DNA from: Chloroflexota bacterium
GTDB lineage: Bacteria; Chloroflexota; UBA6077; CF-72
NCBI GenBank assembly: GCA_019242065.1
Contig: JAFAWJ010001096.1
Span: forward strand, 1 to 7,562
Direction: 5' to 3'
DNA: 7,562 nucleotides
In this document: positions 1-6,689 of the stretch, piece after piece
Position numbering within the stretch: the first letter of the stretch is position 1
Layout: every line of letters begins with the position of its first letter
Notes under the pieces: model-generated
What the model saw: the letters and a program-made list of their open reading frames with translations, nothing else
Told to the model about the DNA's origin: nothing
Database searches by the model: none
Translations under genes and position numbers: made by a program

Positions 1-1
1 G

Positions 2-157
2 GGACTCCCCGTTTTTCACATCCTCGAACCGGAGATCGTCGACGGATTGCCACCCGAGGTATACGCCGAGCAGCTCCAGATGGCCGCGCTGACGCTCGAT
101 ACCGACCAGATCTTCGATGTCGTGCGGCGCATTCGCAGCCAGACCGCCGGTGTCTGA
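2..157 (+). CDS. C-terminal fragment of an unrecognised protein
   Basis: An open frame enters from the left edge and gives 51 residues before a TGA at 155-157. It begins GLPVFHILEPEIVDGLPPEV and ends in a helical, charged tail (DQIFDVVRRIRSQTAGV). I do not recognise the family. It has no signal peptide, membrane segment or metal-binding motif in the visible part. Its stop overlaps the GTG start of the GrdC-like gene by 8 nt (GTGTCTGA), which points to translational coupling and the same operon. In clostridia grdC is usually next to grdD, but this tail does not look to me like the PlsX-type end of GrdD. Frame and coding status are well supported by codon pattern and the coupled junction; function is unknown. 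Confidence 0.6.
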   Translation, partial: GLPVFHILEPEIVDGLPPEVYAEQLQMAALTLDTDQIFDVVRRIRSQTAGV

Positions 158-1472
158 AGCCGCGCTGCTGAGCGCCAGCTACGCGCTGTTCCACGTGCCG
201 GACCTGGTGCGCTACGGCTCGAAGCCGTCGCGCCAGATCGCCCGCGATCCCGAGCAGTTGGCGGCGATCCAGGCGCAGCTCCGCGGTTACGCTTCGGTGG
301 TCGCCTACCCGCCGAATCAGGCGTTCATCGGCAATCTGGCGCCCGAAGCCCTGGAAAACATCGAACGGCCGCGCTATCGACAGCCGATGGAGTCCGCGCG
401 TGAAAGCGGCAGGTTTGGCCAGATCTTTCCGCAAGCTGCCTTCTACGCTCGACTCGCGGCGGCCGATGCCTTCAACCTGGTCAATCTGACCAACGACGCC
501 GAAGCGCCGCCCGGCGGCCTGGTGCTCACCGACCAGGGGCAACCCGTCGGCTGGGTCGGCCCCGGACACCCGGAGGACGCGACGCAAACTGCCGACGTCA
601 TGCTCGAAAATCTGGCCTGCAAAGCTTCGGCCATCGAAGCGGCGCGGCTGTGCCTGCGCGATGTCGATCCCACCAGCATCGACTACGTCGTCAATACCGG
701 CGAGGAAGCCATCGGCGATCGTTATCAGCGCGGCGGTGGCAATCTCGCCAAGGCGGTGGCCGAAGCGGTGGGCTGCACCTCCGCGACAGGCGCCGACGTC
801 AAGGCGTTCTGCTGCGCGCCCGTCCACGCCCTGGTGCTGGCCGCGGCCGCGATCCGCGCCGGAGTCTACCGGCGCGTGCTGGTGATCGGCGGTGGATCGC
901 TCGCCAAGCTGGGCATGAAATACGAGGGCCATCTTCGCAAAGGGATGCCCGTGATGGAGGATGTGCTCGCCTCCATGGCCTTCTTACTCGGCCCCGAGGA
1001 CGGGCGGTCACCGGTGCTCAACCTCGACGCGGTGGGACGTCACTCGGTCGCGGCGGGCAGCACGCCTCAGGCGATCTATACCGCGCTAGTCGGTCAGCCG
1101 TTGAAGCAGCTCGGGTTACGTTTCGCGGACGTGGATCGCTACGCGGTGGAGCTGCACGATCCGGATGTCACCGAGCCGGCCGGCAGTGGCAATGTGCCAC
1201 TGGTCAACTATCGAGCGATCGCCGCTCTGGCCGTCATGGACGGCCAACTGACGCCCCAGGAGATGCCCGCGTTCGTGCGTAAGCACGGTCTGCCGGGCTA
1301 CGTTCCCACCCAGGGCCACATTCCCTCGGGTGTCCCGTACCTGGGTCACGCGCGTACGGCGATGCTCGACGGCACGCTGCGACGCGCGATGGTCATCGCC
1401 AAAGGCAGTTTGTTCCTCGGCAAGATGACGCAGCTTGCCGACGGCATGTCGTTCATGCTCGAGGCGCGCTAG
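150..1472 (+). CDS. grdC: GrdC-like glycine/sarcosine/betaine reductase component C subunit
   Basis: A 440-residue homologue of GrdC, the FabH/thiolase-fold subunit of component C. In the clostridial system component C takes the acyl group released by selenoprotein A and passes it on as a thioester to make acetyl phosphate. Recognisable blocks are YALFHVPDLVRYGSKPSR near the N-terminus, VAYPPNQAFIGN, TGEEAIGD (E185-E186), RGGGN (194-198), ATGADVKAFCCAP with C221 at the expected acyl-accepting Cys, QGHIPSGVPY (388-397) and KGSLFLGKM (from K418). Clostridial GrdC is about 510 residues as I recall; the difference lies mainly in a shortened segment after about residue 110. I chose GTG at 150 because homology starts just after it and it overlaps the upstream stop; an in-frame ATG at 117 would lengthen the overlap to 41 nt. 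An extra Cys (C222) follows the expected one. It ends TAG, overlapping the next GTG by 1 nt. The partner GrdD is not in the window. Confidence 0.88.
   Translation: MSEAALLSASYALFHVPDLVRYGSKPSRQIARDPEQLAAIQAQLRGYASVVAYPPNQAFIGNLAPEALENIERPRYRQPMESARESGRFGQIFPQAAFYARLAAADAFNLVNLTNDAEAPPGGLVLTDQGQPVGWVGPGHPEDATQTADVMLENLACKASAIEAARLCLRDVDPTSIDYVVNTGEEAIGDRYQRGGGNLAKAVAEAVGCTSATGADVKAFCCAPVHALVLAAAAIRAGVYRRVLVIGGGSLAKLGMKYEGHLRKGMPVMEDVLASMAFLLGPEDGRSPVLNLDAVGRHSVAAGSTPQAIYTALVGQPLKQLGLRFADVDRYAVELHDPDVTEPAGSGNVPLVNYRAIAALAVMDGQLTPQEMPAFVRKHGLPGYVPTQGHIPSGVPYLGHARTAMLDGTLRRAMVIAKGSLFLGKMTQLADGMSFMLEAR
1461..1464 (+). promoter_or_regulatory. Ribosome binding site of grdE copy 1
   Basis: GAGG lies 7 nt before the GTG at 1472, inside the last codons of the GrdC-like gene. 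With the 1-nt overlap (TAGTG) it supports GTG as the start and implies coupled translation. Confidence 0.5.
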
Positions 1473-2722
1473 TGCAGTTGGAGCTCCGCTACCACGACGT
1501 CCAGGCGCTGTGCTTCGGGACCCCGGCCGGTCTGCGCGACGGCTGCTTGACGGTGGACGCCGACGGACTGGCAGCTGAGCTGCTCCACGATCCTCGCATC
1601 GCGCGTGTGGACGTGGAGCTCGTCGGACCCGAAGAGGACTATCGGATCGTCTCGGTCTTCGACGTGGTCCAGCCGCGCTATAAAGAGGAGCCCGCCGGTG
1701 CGGACTATCCGGGCGCACTCGGTCCCATTCGGTCGGCTGGCATCGGCGTGACGCGCGTCCTGCGCAATGTGGCCCTGACCGTCTCCGCCGCCGAGGGTGG
1801 CCGCCGCTTCGTCAATTTGCGGCCGCCGCGTGTGCACGGCCAGCCTGTTACCGCCTTCGATCGGTATGCGGGCTTGCACCACGTGGTCGTGCTCCCCAAA
1901 CCAGCCAGCGGTGTGATGGGCGACGATTGGCGAAACGCACTCCGCATGGCAGCGCTGCGCGCCGGAGTCCACCTGGCTCGCTCCGTGGAGGGCGACCCGG
2001 TAACGACCGAAGTCCTCCAGCTCGAAGCCGTCGACGCACAGCTGCCGCGTGTCGCGTACGTGTACCAGCTCCACTCACACCAGTCCCCCACGGTGCCCGG
2101 CGAACCAGTGCTGTATGGCGACAACGTGCGGTATCTGCTGCCGACGATCCTGCACCCCAACGAGGTGATCGACGGTGGGCTGCTGCCGTCATACGGCGGC
2201 TCCGTCGCCACCACCTATGCCATGCAGAACAACGATATCGTCCGCCGACTGTATGCGCTGCACGGCGCACAGCTGAACTTCGTCGGCGTCGTGGTGTACG
2301 TCGCGAATCAGCTTCCAGCCGAACGCGACCGTGCCACGCTGCTTGCCAGCAACCTGGTGAAGGACACCCTGCGCGCGGACGGAGCGGTCTTTACCAAATC
2401 CGGTGGTGGTGCACCCAATGTCGACATGGCGCTTATTGCCGATCGGTGCGAGCAGCTTGGCGTCCGCACCGCGCTCATGGTCTGGGAGACGACCGCGGAA
2501 GGCGAAACGGAGGATTCGCCGCTGTTCAACCTGCCCTCGCTCGATGCCATTGTCAGTCTCGGCTCCAGTCAGTTCCGATTGAGCTTCGACGCCGCGGAGC
2601 GCACCATCGGTGCAGCCGCTGGCGATGTATCCGCCGGTGCGGCGCGTACGGTAGCCGCCAGCCAGGTGCTGGGCGCGATTGACCAGCTCGGTGGGAGCCG
2701 CTTCACCGTCATCCGGCAGTAG
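1472..2722 (+). CDS. grdE: GrdE-like component B proprotein, copy 1 (E1)
   Basis: A 416-residue member of the GrdE/GrdG/GrdI family, the substrate-binding half of reductase component B. In clostridial GrdE (about 428 residues) the chain is cleaved near residue 242 and the Cys at the cleavage site becomes a pyruvoyl group that forms a Schiff base with the amine substrate. Family blocks seen here are the N-terminal QLELRYHDV and RVDVELVGPEEDYRI segments, LPRVAYVYQLHSHQ, LPTILHPNEVIDG (223-235), QNNDIVRRLYALHG (from Q252), LNFVGVVVYVANQ and FTKSGGGAPNVDMALI. The cleavage region reads YGGSVATTY with Ser244 and no Cys nearby, so a Cys-derived pyruvoyl is not possible. Either Ser244 serves instead or the cofactor is absent. 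Start is GTG in the TAGTG overlap with the preceding gene. A 21-nt gap separates it from its likely partner B1. Substrate unknown; glycine, sarcosine or betaine should not be assumed. Confidence 0.88.
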   Translation: MQLELRYHDVQALCFGTPAGLRDGCLTVDADGLAAELLHDPRIARVDVELVGPEEDYRIVSVFDVVQPRYKEEPAGADYPGALGPIRSAGIGVTRVLRNVALTVSAAEGGRRFVNLRPPRVHGQPVTAFDRYAGLHHVVVLPKPASGVMGDDWRNALRMAALRAGVHLARSVEGDPVTTEVLQLEAVDAQLPRVAYVYQLHSHQSPTVPGEPVLYGDNVRYLLPTILHPNEVIDGGLLPSYGGSVATTYAMQNNDIVRRLYALHGAQLNFVGVVVYVANQLPAERDRATLLASNLVKDTLRADGAVFTKSGGGAPNVDMALIADRCEQLGVRTALMVWETTAEGETEDSPLFNLPSLDAIVSLGSSQFRLSFDAAERTIGAAAGDVSAGAARTVAASQVLGAIDQLGGSRFTVIRQ

Positions 2723-2735
2723 AGGAGGAGGAGAG
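2723..2735 (+). promoter_or_regulatory. Strong ribosome binding site of selenoprotein B1
   Basis: AGGAGGAGGAGAG fills the start of the 21-nt gap before ATG 2744. It contains overlapping Shine-Dalgarno cores and is the strongest such site in the window, which fixes the ATG start. Confidence 0.8.
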
Positions 2736-2743
2736 TCGCACTC

Positions 2744-4045
2744 ATGTCACGCATCGTCCTGTACCTGAACCAGTTCTTCGGTCAACTTGGCGGTGAAGAG
2801 ATGGCTGACGCGCCGCCGCGCCTGCTGACGGAAGCTGTCGGCCCGGGCCGGGCGCTCACGGGATTGCTGGAAGGCGACGAGACGCTGGTCGGGACGCTGG
2901 TGTGTGGCGACTCCTTTTTCGCCGACCAACCCGAAGCCGCCGCGCAGACCTGCCTGGATTTGCTACGGCCACTCCAGGCAGACATTCTGCTTGCGGGTCC
3001 CGCCTTCAATGCCGGCCGCTACGGCGTCGCCTGTGGGGCGCTGTGCGACGTGGCGAGCCGTGAGCTGAAAACGACGTCTGTCTCGGGGATGTATGTCGAA
3101 AACCCGGCGGTCGAGCTGTATCGACGGCAGACCGTGATCGTCCGCACCGGCGTCAGCGCCGCAACCATGCGCGAAACGCTGCGGACCATGCTCGGCCTTG
3201 CGCGCCGACTGCGCAGGGGCGAGACGCTCGCCGCGCCCGACGTCGACAACTATTTCTCTCAAGAGCGGGCGCTAATTGCCTTTGCCGACAGGCCAGCCGC
3301 CGAGCGCGCTGTCGACATGCTGCTTGCCAAACTTCACGGGGAACCGTATCAGACCGAAGTTGCGCTGCCGAGTTTTGGTCACACGCCCGCGCCGGCTGCG
3401 CTCGGCGACCTGAGCGACAAACTCGTCGCACTGGTGACCGACGGCGGGCTGGTGCCCGCCGGCAACCCGGACAACATCGAGTCGTTCGCCGCCACGCGCT
3501 GGGGCACCTACAGCATCGCGGAGCGAGATCGCCTCGACCCGGGCGACTACGAGGTCTCGCACGGCGGCTACGACAATCGCTACGTTCGCCAGGATCCACA
3601 CCGTCTGGTCCCCCTCGACGCGGCGCGGCAGATGGAGCGCAGCGGGCAAATCGGGCGGCTGTTCGACAAATTCGTGTCGACCACCGGTCTGTCCAATCCG
3701 ATCGACAATTCGCGTCGGCTGGGTCGTGAAATTGCCGAGTACCTTCGACAGCAAGGTGTGCAGGCCGTCATCCTGACCAGCACTTGAGGGACGTCCACTC
3801 GCTGCGGTGCAGCGATCAGCACTGAACTGGAGCGGGCCGGCCTGCCCGTGGCGCAGATCTGCACGATGACGCCCGTCGCCGAAATGGTCGGGTCGCATCG
3901 CATCGTGCAGGGCAGCGGCATCGTGCATCCGCTGGGCCTGGCGTCGTCGACGCCCGAAGAGGAGCGCCAGCTGCGAAGGCGGCTGCTCGCCCGCGCCGTC
4001 CAGGCCCTGCAAACACCGGTGCAGGAGCCGACCGTCTTCAAGTAG
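2744..4045 (+). CDS. grdB: GrdB-like selenoprotein, copy 1 (B1), Sec at UGA 3785-3787
   Basis: A 433-residue member of the GrdB/GrdF/GrdH family, the selenocysteine half of component B; clostridial GrdB is about 436 residues with Sec near 350. In the classical reaction this Sec attacks the substrate held by the pyruvoyl subunit and passes the carboxymethyl group to selenoprotein A. Family blocks are QFFGQLGGEE (10-19), VCGDSFFAD (53-61), GPAFNAGRYGVACG (85-98), GMYVENP (115-121), VTDGGLVPAGNPDNIES (231-247) and SHGGYDNRYV (272-281). The frame meets TGA at codon 348 in the context VILTST-U-GTSTRCG and then runs 85 more codons to TAG. That tail carries the family's C-terminal blocks (CTMTPVAEMVG, HRIV, HPLG, TVF). 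The whole protein must therefore be read through. The redox motif is U348-x-x-S351-x-x-C354, whereas I recall U-x-x-C-x-x-C in clostridia. The cytoplasmic location is inferred from the lack of a signal peptide. Confidence 0.92.
3799..3815 (+). promoter_or_regulatory. Bacterial SECIS hairpin of B1
   Basis: Starting 12 nt downstream of UGA 3785-3787 (11 nt if the closing T-A pair is counted), TCGCTGC pairs with GCAGCGA to form a 7-bp stem closed by a GGT loop (3806-3808). Bacterial SECIS elements lie within the coding region just after the UGA, and the E. coli fdhF element also presents a GGU loop to SelB. The same hairpin occurs at the same distance in B2. I see no bulged U in the stem as in the E. 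coli element, which is not unusual outside enterobacteria. Confidence 0.78.
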
Positions 4046-4076
4046 CGTTGACGGGCTGATCGACAGATAGATAGGT

Positions 4077-5348
4077 ATGCGACTGAAACTGGAGGTCCAT
4101 CAGATTGCCGCATTGGCGTGGTCCACCGGTCCGACGGCGCTTGCGCAGCCCGGTCAACTGCTCGTCAACCGTGCAGACCTCGAAGCGGAGCTGCTGACCG
4201 ATTCGCGGTTGAGTTCTGTCGATCTCGAGTTGGTGCAGCCAGGTGAATCCTGCCGCATCCTGGGCGTCTGGGACATCGTCGAGCCACGCGCCAAGCAAGA
4301 GCCAGCCGGTCGCGACTTCCCCGGCGCACTGTCGCCCATCCAGGGCGTCGGTTTCGGAACCACCCGCGTCCTGCGCGGTATGGCGGTGACGGTCCTCCAT
4401 CCGCATGACCGTCTCCCCGGTCACGTCGTCGACATGGCCTCGACACCGTTGGCGGGCTACGCGGCCACGGATGTCAGTCGCTTCGCCAGCATGCACCACC
4501 TGGTAGTGAGTCCACGCCTCGCCGACGGCGTCACCGGCGACGATGCCAACAATGCGCTACGTCTGGCTGTCCTGCGCGCGGCGGTGTGGCTCGCGCGGTG
4601 CGTCGAGGTAAACGAGCCAGACGTGCGCGAGGAGTTGTCGCTGAGTGCCGTCGACAGCGCGTTACCGCGTGTCGCCTACGTCTACCAGTTGCATTCGCAC
4701 CAGCGGCCCACCGTGCCCGGTGAACCACTCCTGTATGGCGACAACTGTCGGCATCTGCTCCCGACGATTCTGCATCCCAACGAGATCCTGGACGGCGCCG
4801 TCTTACGCGCATACGGCTACTCGAACATGGAGACCTACGGCATCCAGAATCACGGCGTCATTACCGATCTGTATGCGCGGCACGGCATCGATCTGAACTT
4901 CGTGGGCGCGGTGGTGTACGTCGCCAACCAGCTTGCGGCGGAGCGGGAGCGCGCCACGCTGCTGGCGAGCAACCTGGTGCGCTACACGCTGCAGGCGCAG
5001 GGCGCCGTCTTCACCAAGTCCGGCGGCGGCGCGCCGAATGTCGATATGGCGCTGATCGCCGAGCGCTGCGAATCCCTTGGCGTCAGGACGTCGCTGATCC
5101 TGTGGGAGTCCGGCGCGCCCGGGGCCAGCGACCAGGACGCGACGCTCTTCAATGCCCCGTCGCTCGACGCGATCGTCAACATCGGCGCGACCCAGCTGCG
5201 GCTGGACCTGGGCGCAGTCGACCGCGTGGTCGCGCCGGCCGCACGGGATGTGACCGCGTACTCTGCCGCCATGCGCGTGGCTTCCAGCCAGATGTGCGGC
5301 GCAACCGACCATCTTGGAGCCAGCCTGTTCATGGGAGCGCGATACTGA
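4077..5348 (+). CDS. grdE: GrdE-like component B proprotein, copy 2 (E2)
   Basis: A 423-residue paralogue of E1, with the same role and family blocks: RLKLEVHQIAALAW at the N-terminus, LPRVAYVYQLHSHQRPTVPG, LPTILHPNEILDG (228-240), QNHGVITDLYARHG (from Q257), LNFVGAVVYVANQ and FTKSGGGAPNVDMALI. The C-terminal half is far closer to E1 than the N-terminal half, where the copies have diverged. The expected processing region reads YGYSNMETY with Ser249. There is no Cys here; the nearest, in DNCRHLL, is about 25 residues upstream and is Val in E1. Both copies therefore share Y-G-x-S-x-x-x-T-Y in place of the clostridial Cys site. The ATG follows B1 by 31 nt. Its ribosome binding site is poor: only ATAGG, immediately before the start, so expression may depend on coupling or re-initiation after B1. 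It ends in TGA used as an ordinary stop. Substrate unknown. Confidence 0.88.
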   Translation: MRLKLEVHQIAALAWSTGPTALAQPGQLLVNRADLEAELLTDSRLSSVDLELVQPGESCRILGVWDIVEPRAKQEPAGRDFPGALSPIQGVGFGTTRVLRGMAVTVLHPHDRLPGHVVDMASTPLAGYAATDVSRFASMHHLVVSPRLADGVTGDDANNALRLAVLRAAVWLARCVEVNEPDVREELSLSAVDSALPRVAYVYQLHSHQRPTVPGEPLLYGDNCRHLLPTILHPNEILDGAVLRAYGYSNMETYGIQNHGVITDLYARHGIDLNFVGAVVYVANQLAAERERATLLASNLVRYTLQAQGAVFTKSGGGAPNVDMALIAERCESLGVRTSLILWESGAPGASDQDATLFNAPSLDAIVNIGATQLRLDLGAVDRVVAPAARDVTAYSAAMRVASSQMCGATDHLGASLFMGARY

Positions 5349-5354
5349 GTGACG

Positions 5355-5361
5355 AAAGGAG
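5355..5361 (+). promoter_or_regulatory. Ribosome binding site of selenoprotein B2
   Basis: AAAGGAG lies 10 nt before ATG 5372 in the 23-nt gap after E2. It fixes the start, which otherwise could be extended in frame to an ATG at 5102 inside E2. Confidence 0.75.
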
Positions 5362-5371
5362 CGACGGCCCG

Positions 5372-6673
5372 ATGCGCATCGTCCTGTACCTGAATCAGTT
5401 TTTCGGACAACTTGGCGGCGAGGAGGTCGCGGATGCAGCGCCGCGCCTGGTGACCGACGTGGTCGGGCCCGGCCGTGCGCTCACGGGGTTGCTCACGCAG
5501 GACGAGATTCTGGTCGGGACCCTGGTATGCGGCGACTCGTATTTTGCCGATCACACCGAGCTGGCGACCACGACGTGTCTCGATCTGCTGCGATCGCTCC
5601 AGCCGGACCTCCTGCTCGCGGGACCTGCCTTCAACGCGGGCCGTTACGGCGTCGCCTGTGGCGAGCTGTGTCGCAGGGTCGCGACGGAGTTCGGCCGTCC
5701 GGCTGTCACAGGCATGTACGAAGAGAACCCGGGCGTGGAGTTGTATCGCCGCGACGTCACCATCGTTCGCACCAGTCAGAACGCGGCGACCATGCGCCAG
5801 ACGCTGGAGTCCATGCTGCGCCTCGGCCGAGAGCTCGTCGCCGGTCGGCCGCTGGAGCCGCCCACCAGGGCCGGCTACTTCGCGCACGGCGTGCTGCGGC
5901 CAGCGGTCGCCACGGCCGTCGCGGCGCGGCGCGCCAGTGACATGCTACTGGCCAAACTCGCCGGCCAGCCGTTTGAAACCGAGGTGCCGCTGCCCAGATT
6001 CGATCCACCGCCCCCGGCACCAGCGCCGCTGGTCGACCTTCGCACTAAAGTCGTGGCCCTGGTGACCGACGGCGGCCTGGTCCCGGCTGGTAATCCCGAC
6101 AACATCGAGTCCTCGGCGGCGACTCGCTTCGGTGTCTACTCGATCCAAGGCCTCGACCGACTGGCAGCGGCCGACTACGACGTCTCCCACGGCGGATATG
6201 ACAACCGTTATGTCAAGGCTGACCCGAATCGGCTCGTGCCGCTCGACGCCGCGCGCCAGCTCGAGAAGGAGGGTCGACTCGGCAAGCTGTACGACAAGTA
6301 CGTGGTCACGACCGGGCTGTCCAATCCAGTCCAGAACAGCCGTCGACTCGGTCGCGAGATCGCCGAGCATCTGCGCCAGAACGGCGTCGACGCGGTCATC
6401 CTGACCAGCACTTGAGGGACCAGCACTCGCTGCGGTGCAGCGATCACGACCGAGCTCGAACGAGCCGGCATTACCACCGTCCAGGTGTGCACGATGACGC
6501 CGGTGGCGCAGATGGTCGGCTCACACCGCATCGTCACCGGTAACGGGATCGTTCATCCGCTAGGTGCCGCGGATGCGACTCCAGAAGACGAGCAGGCCCT
6601 GCGACGCCGGTTGCTGGAGCGTGCCGCGGCGGCCCTGGGCACGCCGGTCCAGGAACCGACGGTTCTCACGTAG
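5372..6673 (+). CDS. grdB: GrdB-like selenoprotein, copy 2 (B2), Sec at UGA 6413-6415
   Basis: A 433-residue paralogue of B1, exactly the same length and with Sec at the same residue, 348. Blocks are QFFGQLGGEE near residue 10, VCGDSYFAD, GPAFNAGRYGVACG, GMYEENPGVELY, VTDGGLVPAGNPDNIES and SHGGYDNRYV. The UGA lies in VILTST-U-GTSTRCG, followed by 85 codons ending in TAG. By hand count 64 of these 85 tail residues match B1. The redox motif is again U348-x-x-S351-x-x-C354. The start at ATG 5372 aligns with the start of B1 and has a good ribosome binding site; the longer in-frame extension into E2 is a high-GC artefact. The two copies differ most around residues 160-220, where B2 has AGYFAHGVLRP and a Pro-rich stretch (DPPPPAPAP) and B1 has DNYFSQERALI and GHTPAPA. 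It pairs by position with E2. Its substrate, and whether it works apart from B1, cannot be told from the sequence. Confidence 0.92.
6427..6443 (+). promoter_or_regulatory. Bacterial SECIS hairpin of B2
   Basis: A 7-bp stem (TCGCTGC with GCAGCGA) and GGT loop (6434-6436) follow UGA 6413-6415 at the same spacing as in B1. The 23 nt from 6424 to 6446 are identical to 3796-3818, although neighbouring codons differ at synonymous positions. This supports selection on the RNA as well as on the protein. Confidence 0.78.
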
Positions 6674-6688
6674 GCGGGCAGGCGGGCA
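6673..6688 (+). repeat. Two tandem copies of an 8-nt G-rich unit before the lipoprotein gene
   Basis: GGCGGGCA is repeated twice, starting at the last base of the B2 stop codon and ending 1 nt before the ATG at 6690. No better Shine-Dalgarno sequence is visible in the 16-nt gap, so the repeat occupies the place of the ribosome binding site. Its function is unknown. Confidence 0.45.
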
Positions 6689-6689
6689 G

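Larger units (their letters stand above)
1472..6673 (+). repeat. Divergent tandem duplication of a grdE-grdB gene pair
   Basis: The unit E1-B1 (1472-4045) is followed by the paralogous unit E2-B2 (4077-6673), with the same gene order, orientation and Sec position. The copies are clearly related at protein level but diverged at DNA level outside short blocks, so the duplication is not recent, or both units were acquired together already diverged. Confidence 0.8.

Noticed and set aside
117..149. ATG 117 as the GrdC start
   Set aside because: It adds 11 residues without family similarity and a 41-nt overlap; GTG 150 gives the compact 8-nt overlap. It cannot be fully excluded.
3785..4045. Reading the TGA at 3785-3787 (and 6413-6415) as a true stop or as a pseudogene mutation
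   Set aside because: Both copies have TGA at the same codon in the known Sec context, and conserved family sequence continues in the same frame to TAG in both.
3848..4045. Small separate gene starting at ATG 3848 (likewise 6485-6673)
   Set aside because: These are the in-frame C-termini of the selenoproteins; neither has a ribosome binding site and the conserved tail begins upstream of each ATG.
4048..4077. Possible promoter (TTGACG at 4048-4053 with a weak TAGGTA-like -10) before E2
   Set aside because: The -10 match is poor and would give a nearly leaderless message; in such a compact operon a chance TTGACG is likely.
5102..5371. N-terminal extension of B2 from ATG 5102
   Set aside because: It lies entirely within E2 in another frame, has no similarity to the B1 N-terminus, and ATG 5372 has a good ribosome binding site and aligns with the B1 start.
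3272..5887. Long antisense open frames, for example 3272-4012, 4982-5887, 1116-1718 and 1469-2074 on the minus strand
   Set aside because: They mirror strongly supported + strand genes, are rich in Arg/Pro/Ala or shadow-type composition, and show no recognisable domains; long antisense frames are expected in high-GC DNA.
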